DNA from: Nonomuraea africana
GTDB taxonomy: Bacteria > Actinomycetota > Actinomycetes > Streptosporangiales > Streptosporangiaceae
Direction of reading: 5' to 3'
DNA: 64,000 nt
NCBI RefSeq assembly: GCF_014873535.1
Contig: NZ_JADBEF010000001.1
Location: forward strand, 2,356,001-2,420,000
The notes under the pieces are model-generated. The model was not told the origin of the DNA. It saw nothing but the letters and a program-made list of their open reading frames with translations, and did not search any database. Each line of letters begins with the position of its first letter. Within the stretch, counting starts at the first letter, position 1. Both the position numbers and the translations under genes were made by a program. This document shows positions 61,501-64,000 of the stretch, one piece after another.

Positions 61501-61935
61501 CTCGTCGAAGTCGAGCCCCGCCCCGATGTCGGCCACCTTGACGGCGCCCTCGTGCGTGCTCCACGAAGGGGTCAGCCGCCGGCCACCGCTGATCACCACC
61601 TGCTCGCCGGGCGCGGCCACGTAGGTCACGGGCGCGGCGGCCGTACCGGAGTCGGCGGGAGTGAAGGTGAGGGGCGCGCTCAGGTAGTGGGTGCCGCCGC
61701 CGACGTGGACGCGCAGCGGCCCCGTCGCGGAGGGCAGCGCCTGACGGACGGCGCGCTGGGCCCGCTCGATCGTCCTGAACGGCGCCGCGGCGGTGCCCTC
61801 GGCCGCGTCGTCGCCGTCGACGGCGACGTGGAAGGTGGTGTCGGCGGCGAGCGCCGTGGTGGGGGAGAGGACGGCCAGCCCGCCCGCGGCCACAGTGGCC
61901 GCAAGCAGGAACCGCCAGGGCTTGCCGGAATTCAC
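58561..61935 (-). CDS. Large secreted right-handed beta-helix protein with PDZ domain
   Basis: A 1124-residue exported protein. A signal peptide ends near ALA-A (about residue 32). Then a pectate-lyase-like parallel beta-helix runs to about residue 680, with ladder sequences such as ITIRDSRFEQVGGNGVFMDG, ILISGNHMTGNGRFEKQTSG and VTVSGNTVHDGPRACVDIND. A PDZ domain follows (about 735-800: AARKGLRTGDVIRKIDGVEV). Next comes a carbohydrate-binding-like sandwich (ELAFHGTGVEYIAQV; VDIYLDGELDTTID) and two Ig-like repeats, the last rich in LWPPNHKLVPV. It is probably a polysaccharide-degrading or -binding enzyme; the catalytic residues are not clear. GTG 61935 has GGAGG upstream. Confidence 0.82.
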   Translation of the reverse strand: MNSGKPWRFLLAATVAAGGLAVLSPTTALAADTTFHVAVDGDDAAEGTAAAPFRTIERAQRAVRQALPSATGPLRVHVGGGTHYLSAPLTFTPADSGTAAAPVTYVAAPGEQVVISGGRRLTPSWSTHEGAVKVADIGAGLDFDELFLDGDRQVLARYPNVDAKVAVLDGYAADAISPARVARWKNPTTALVRGLHQGEWGGNSFKVTGVAADGAPVLQWVGDNNRGSGLHPEKRMVENVLEELDAPGEWFYDKSAGRLYLQPPQGVDLASVRVETAEREELIKVVGDSPAAPVHDITFAGFTFTQTHRTLFSRPYEKLQLGDWAIVRAGAVYLKNTRKITIRDSRFEQVGGNGVFMDGYNEANAVSGNEFRRSGATDVAVIGSHEAVRERSTWDGMRKTITDTTPGPKTEDYPRDILISGNHMTGNGRFEKQTSGVQISMSRRVTVSGNTVHDGPRACVDINDGTWGGHVIEDNDIFDCVKETSDHGPVNSWGRDRFWPLDASDAVKKGYAKLDAMETTRIRHNRIWHSSHWDVDLDDGSSNYEVTDNLLLNGGVKLREGFHRTVRNNIFVNGGGHFHVSYADNGDLIENNVFVTDDPYDFIQSDPATSRTVYDRNLFWNNGRPVGDITDAWRARGLDTHSVVADPGFAGSSPYTDPAKLDYTLKPDSPALALGFQPFPMTGFGRQGAPTPPPLTWRQAEQGMTLGSLAEPVMGATATEIHSDEVKSSVGLTDYDGLFLKAVPADSYAARKGLRTGDVIRKIDGVEVTDRNSFWKVYNLVPAGRTLALTIWRNQAPTELSVPRFSGAETIDNVSGVVYTGSGWDWKNDRRGGAKSSLDNLHATQADGDAFELAFHGTGVEYIAQVNSDEGKVDIYLDGELDTTIDNSSPTRIYQKVVYAKTGLTPGRHTIKGVKRGADYFIVDGFTIHHAAETDGKAPATTASEVPDGWSAAPVTVTLTATDEGSGVARTEYHLGDGEWAGYSRPIVFDRDGRSTLTFRSVDKAGNVEPARSLTVQVDRTAPALAVTPSRTRLWPPNHKLVPVDLAAEATDAGPVTVTLVSVVSDEPGGEDDVQEAEYGTADLSFLLRAEREGGDSRVYTITYEAVDRAGNTTTATAAVTVRY

Positions 61936-62228
61936 GTGCCCTCCAACGTCCTGCGGTGCCATGCGCGATGGTGCGCGCCCGGCCCGGATTTCGCTCATTG
62001 TGGCAGCGGGCCTCCGGTGAGGACGATCACGGCGAGATCACATTTCATCCGATCAATAGTGCGGAGATCTCTGACTCATCGCACCTATGTCACCTTGTGT
62101 CCCATTAGAGTTCGGATCTCTCTGCAGCTGGCCGTGGAAGATCGGGCCGGTCGCGGCATACCTGCCGGGGGAGCGGGTAGGCACGGCGGCATGCTCGGGA
62201 GCGAGACGCGGACGTGGGAGGACACACC

Positions 62229-62471
62229 ATGGGCCTAGACGAGACCACCAGGCAGTTGCAGCTCGCCCTGCACGACGCGCAGGTCGCGTTCGACTGCATC
62301 GGGCTCGGCCACCTCGATCGCGCGCACACGCACGTGATCACCGCCAGGGCGGCGCTGGACGCCGCCGAGGCCACGCTGCGTCACGCGTTGGACGAGCTGT
62401 CGCCTGCTGCGGCCGCGCGCGAAGGGGCGCAGGTCATGGACGCCCTCGAAGGGCAGGAAGCCGGGCGCTGA
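62229..62471 (+). CDS. Small helical hypothetical protein
   Basis: An 80-residue, Ala/His-rich protein predicted to be almost all helix (RQLQLALHDAQVAFDCIGLG; HLDRAHTHVITARAALDAAEA). It resembles a two-helix hairpin. ATG 62229 has GGGAGG 7 nt upstream. No family is recognised. It is followed by the DUF6506 gene. Confidence 0.6.
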   Translation: MGLDETTRQLQLALHDAQVAFDCIGLGHLDRAHTHVITARAALDAAEATLRHALDELSPAAAAREGAQVMDALEGQEAGR

Positions 62472-62556
62472 TCGCGTCCGCCCCAGGCGGTGCGGAGCGC
62501 CCACCCCCGATCTGGTTAAGTGATGACTTTGCCGATCGATCGAGGGGACTGTGCAC

Positions 62557-62856
62557 ATGGCGCTCACCCACTGGGGTTTCATCTACACGGCCGCCGGCAG
62601 CGAGGCCGGTGGATCCGTCAGCGTCGCCGACACGGGTCAGTGCCGCACCGTGCTGGTGGGGGTGCAGAAGCCCGAGGAGGGGATCGAGGTCGCGCGCCGC
62701 CTGGTGGCGGAGGGTGTCCAGCTCATCGAGTTGTGCGGCGGGTTCGGGCCGGTCTGGGCCGGGCGCATCATCGAGGCGATCGACGGCGCGGTCCCCGTGG
62801 GCACCGTCGGCTACGGACCTGAAGCGGTCGACCAGGTCCACGCGATCTTCTCCTGA
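62557..62856 (+). CDS. DUF6506-family protein
   Basis: A 99-residue protein. It has the start ALTHWGFIYTAAGSEAGG, then VLVGVQKPEEGIEVARRLV and AEGVQLIELCGGFGPVWAGR with a conserved Cys, ending in GAVPVGTVGYG. As I recall, this pattern matches DUF6506, whose function is unknown. GTG 62551 and ATG 62557 are both in frame; GAGGGG spaces better for ATG 62557. Confidence 0.75.
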   Translation: MALTHWGFIYTAAGSEAGGSVSVADTGQCRTVLVGVQKPEEGIEVARRLVAEGVQLIELCGGFGPVWAGRIIEAIDGAVPVGTVGYGPEAVDQVHAIFS

Positions 62857-62868
62857 CCGGCGGCGTGG

Positions 62869-63096
62869 TCACAGTCCCGAGGTCGCCTCGTCCGGCTGCG
62901 CGACGCGGTCTGGCGCGCTCGGATGGGCGGCGGCGTCTCCAGCGGCCCCTCCGGCGGGGTCGCCGGTGTCGCATCGGCCCCGGCAGTAGCCGTTGGTCAC
63001 GATGAGCCGCCCCCGGACGGAGGTGTAGGCCTCGGGCGGGACCGGAGTGATCACTCCCTGGCAGACCTGACACACGTTCACTTCGCTGGCACTCAT
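62869..63096 (-). CDS. Small zinc-ribbon-like protein
   Basis: A 75-residue protein with four Cys in two pairs, VCQVCQG (near residue 8) and YCRGRC (near 35), around a hydrophobic strand (RGRLIVTNG). This is a likely Zn-binding ribbon. The tail is Ala/Asp-rich and looks disordered. GGGGAGG precedes ATG 63096. It converges with the DUF6506 gene. Confidence 0.7.
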   Translation of the reverse strand: MSASEVNVCQVCQGVITPVPPEAYTSVRGRLIVTNGYCRGRCDTGDPAGGAAGDAAAHPSAPDRVAQPDEATSGL

Positions 63097-63267
63097 CGGC
63101 CTCCCCTTCGAGAGCCGGACAGGAGAGGAGGCCGGCCTGCCTCCCCGCACGGGCCGACTGCCACAGAAGGAAGCATAGAGTAGTCGCGTGGTTACGTGAG
63201 GTACTTTCACGCCCCTCTTTCAACCCCTCGTCCGCGGGGGGTCGCCGAGCCTGGGGGAGATGTCCAG

Positions 63268-63283
63268 CGGGGCGGGCGCCCCG
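63268..63283 (-). terminator. Hairpin after the DUF998 gene
   Basis: CGGGGC (63268-63273) and GCCCCG (63278-63283) pair around a GGGC tetraloop, 5 bp beyond the stop of the minus-strand gene. Confidence 0.5.
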
Positions 63284-63287
63284 GCGC

Positions 63288-63905
63288 TCACCCCATCAGG
63301 TGAACGGCCAGCAGAGTGGTCCAGGTGAAACCGATGGCGACGGTGATCCGCTGGAACAGGCCGCCCAGCCCAACCAGTGACGGCACCTGGGCGAATCCCA
63401 CGCTGGAGACGGCGAACATGGCGAAGAAGGCCACGCCGGTGGCCACGGAGTAGATGCCCCAGCCGGGCTGACTCCGGTGCAGGAGGTCGACGCCGAGCAC
63501 GATGGCGGAGATCGGCCAGGCCACGAAGGTCGGGACCGACACCAGGTCGTGCAGCGCGCCATTGCGGGTGTGCTTCTCGAGTCTGTCGGGGGTGCCGGGC
63601 GGGTAGCCGCTGATGGGATCGGTGACGAACAGCCCCGCGCCGACGAGTCCCAGCCCGTGCAGGCCGATCAGCACGGGAACCAGGACCGAGTCGAGCGCCT
63701 GCCGGAGGCCGACCGCGAAGGCCACGGTCAGCAGGCCCGTGACGATGAAGTTGACCGTCTGGACCCAGCCGTGCTCGCCGAGGGCCAGCGAGCTGACCGG
63801 GTGCCGTAACTGGCTGTAGGACCGGCGCACGGTGCCCGCGACCAGGAAGGTGAGGATGAACAGCGGGCCACTGACCGCGCCGCAGACCAGGAAGAACGTC
63901 GTCAT
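63288..63905 (-). CDS. DUF998-family membrane protein
   Basis: A 205-residue protein with about six hydrophobic helices. The DUF998 pattern is visible: FFLVCGAVSGPLFILTFLVAG, the YSQLRHPVSSLALGEHGWVQ loop, LFVTDPISGYPPGTP and HDLVSVPTFVAWPI. These proteins are common in actinomycetes, often near TetR or MarR regulators; their role is unknown. ATG 63905 follows GAGGCGG. A perfect inverted repeat lies 37 bp upstream, and its regulator is probably just outside the window. Confidence 0.87.
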   Translation of the reverse strand: MTTFFLVCGAVSGPLFILTFLVAGTVRRSYSQLRHPVSSLALGEHGWVQTVNFIVTGLLTVAFAVGLRQALDSVLVPVLIGLHGLGLVGAGLFVTDPISGYPPGTPDRLEKHTRNGALHDLVSVPTFVAWPISAIVLGVDLLHRSQPGWGIYSVATGVAFFAMFAVSSVGFAQVPSLVGLGGLFQRITVAIGFTWTTLLAVHLMG

Positions 63906-63941
63906 TGTGCCGCCTCTGCATCGGACTTGTGAGCAACCTAC

Positions 63942-63965
63942 GTTGACTAAACGGTATTAGTCAAC
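63942..63965. promoter_or_regulatory. Perfect 9-bp inverted repeat upstream of the DUF998 gene
   Basis: GTTGACTAA (63942-63950) and TTAGTCAAC (63957-63965) are perfectly complementary with a 6-bp centre (24 bp in total). It is a strong candidate TetR- or MarR-type operator for the DUF998 gene and for a divergent regulator beyond 64000. Confidence 0.8.
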
Positions 63966-64000
63966 TCCAGTTGCTTTTCGAAAGCCGTTGATCGAGGATC

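Noticed and set aside
58372-62238. Plus-strand open frame of 1288 codons opposite the beta-helix gene
   Set aside because: Shadow frame; the minus strand has signal peptide, ribosome site and domains.

Overview
The window comes from a very GC-rich, spore-forming actinomycete, most likely of the Streptosporangiaceae (Nonomuraea-like). This placement is an inference from codon use, many GTG starts, a GerW/YtfJ spore protein, ROK, HxlR and LAL-type regulators, F420/LLM-type oxidoreductases and the protein families present. I saw no rRNA, tRNA, CRISPR array or prophage. The content is mostly sugar and glycan catabolism, its regulators and secreted enzymes, with one solo TnpB transposon and two genes that look internally deleted.

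Left part (1-23 kb). The end of an acetylxylan esterase is followed by a divergent KDPG aldolase / KDG kinase pair sharing an inverted-repeat operator. Then come small proteins, an LLM oxidoreductase and a solo tnpB. A minus-strand operon follows (Fe-S protein, FAD oxidase, 77-residue protein, amino-acid permease), facing a GntR regulator that overlaps a stand-alone Cache-domain gene. Next are a second acetylxylan esterase, pgi-zwf, a decayed phosphotransferase gene, a ROK/MFS divergent pair, a ROK/alpha-galactosidase (GH36) divergent pair, the GerW gene and a conserved hypothetical gene.

Middle (23-42 kb). A large secreted NAGPA-type glycosidase / metallophosphoesterase fusion converges on a six-gene minus-strand operon: GH78 rhamnosidase, sugar-binding lipoprotein, two ABC permeases, a GH106-like rhamnosidase and an arabinose/fucose-isomerase-like protein. 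All five junctions in this operon are exact 4-nt start/stop overlaps. Neither glycosidase has a visible signal peptide, so I infer that rhamnose-containing glycosides are imported whole and cut in the cytoplasm. Divergent from it are a Tat-exported PhoD phosphatase and a discoidin-domain protein. A modular GH18 chitinase with two nearly identical FnIII domains follows.

Right part (42-64 kb). Here are a PhzF-like protein, a DksA/TraR protein, a diacylglycerol-kinase-like lipid kinase facing an HxlR regulator, and two related multi-pass membrane proteins. There is also a secreted protein with a dense His/Cys segment and a collagen-like stretch, an L,D-transpeptidase, a cupin, an LLM monooxygenase, and an MFS exporter coupled to an internally deleted Old-Yellow-Enzyme gene. 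These are followed by a LAL LuxR regulator, an ECF sigma factor overlapping a tiny membrane protein, a NarL-type two-component pair, a very large secreted beta-helix/PDZ protein, and several small genes. The window ends at a DUF998 membrane protein behind a perfect 9-bp inverted repeat.

Independent of annotation, the most unusual signals are: (i) two gene relics (aminoglycoside-phosphotransferase-like and OYE) whose N- and C-terminal parts are joined in frame; (ii) an 87-residue insert of atypical base composition inside the KDG kinase; (iii) the fully overlapping rhamnoside operon; (iv) the Cache/GntR/oxidase/permease module; (v) the His/Cys-collagen protein.
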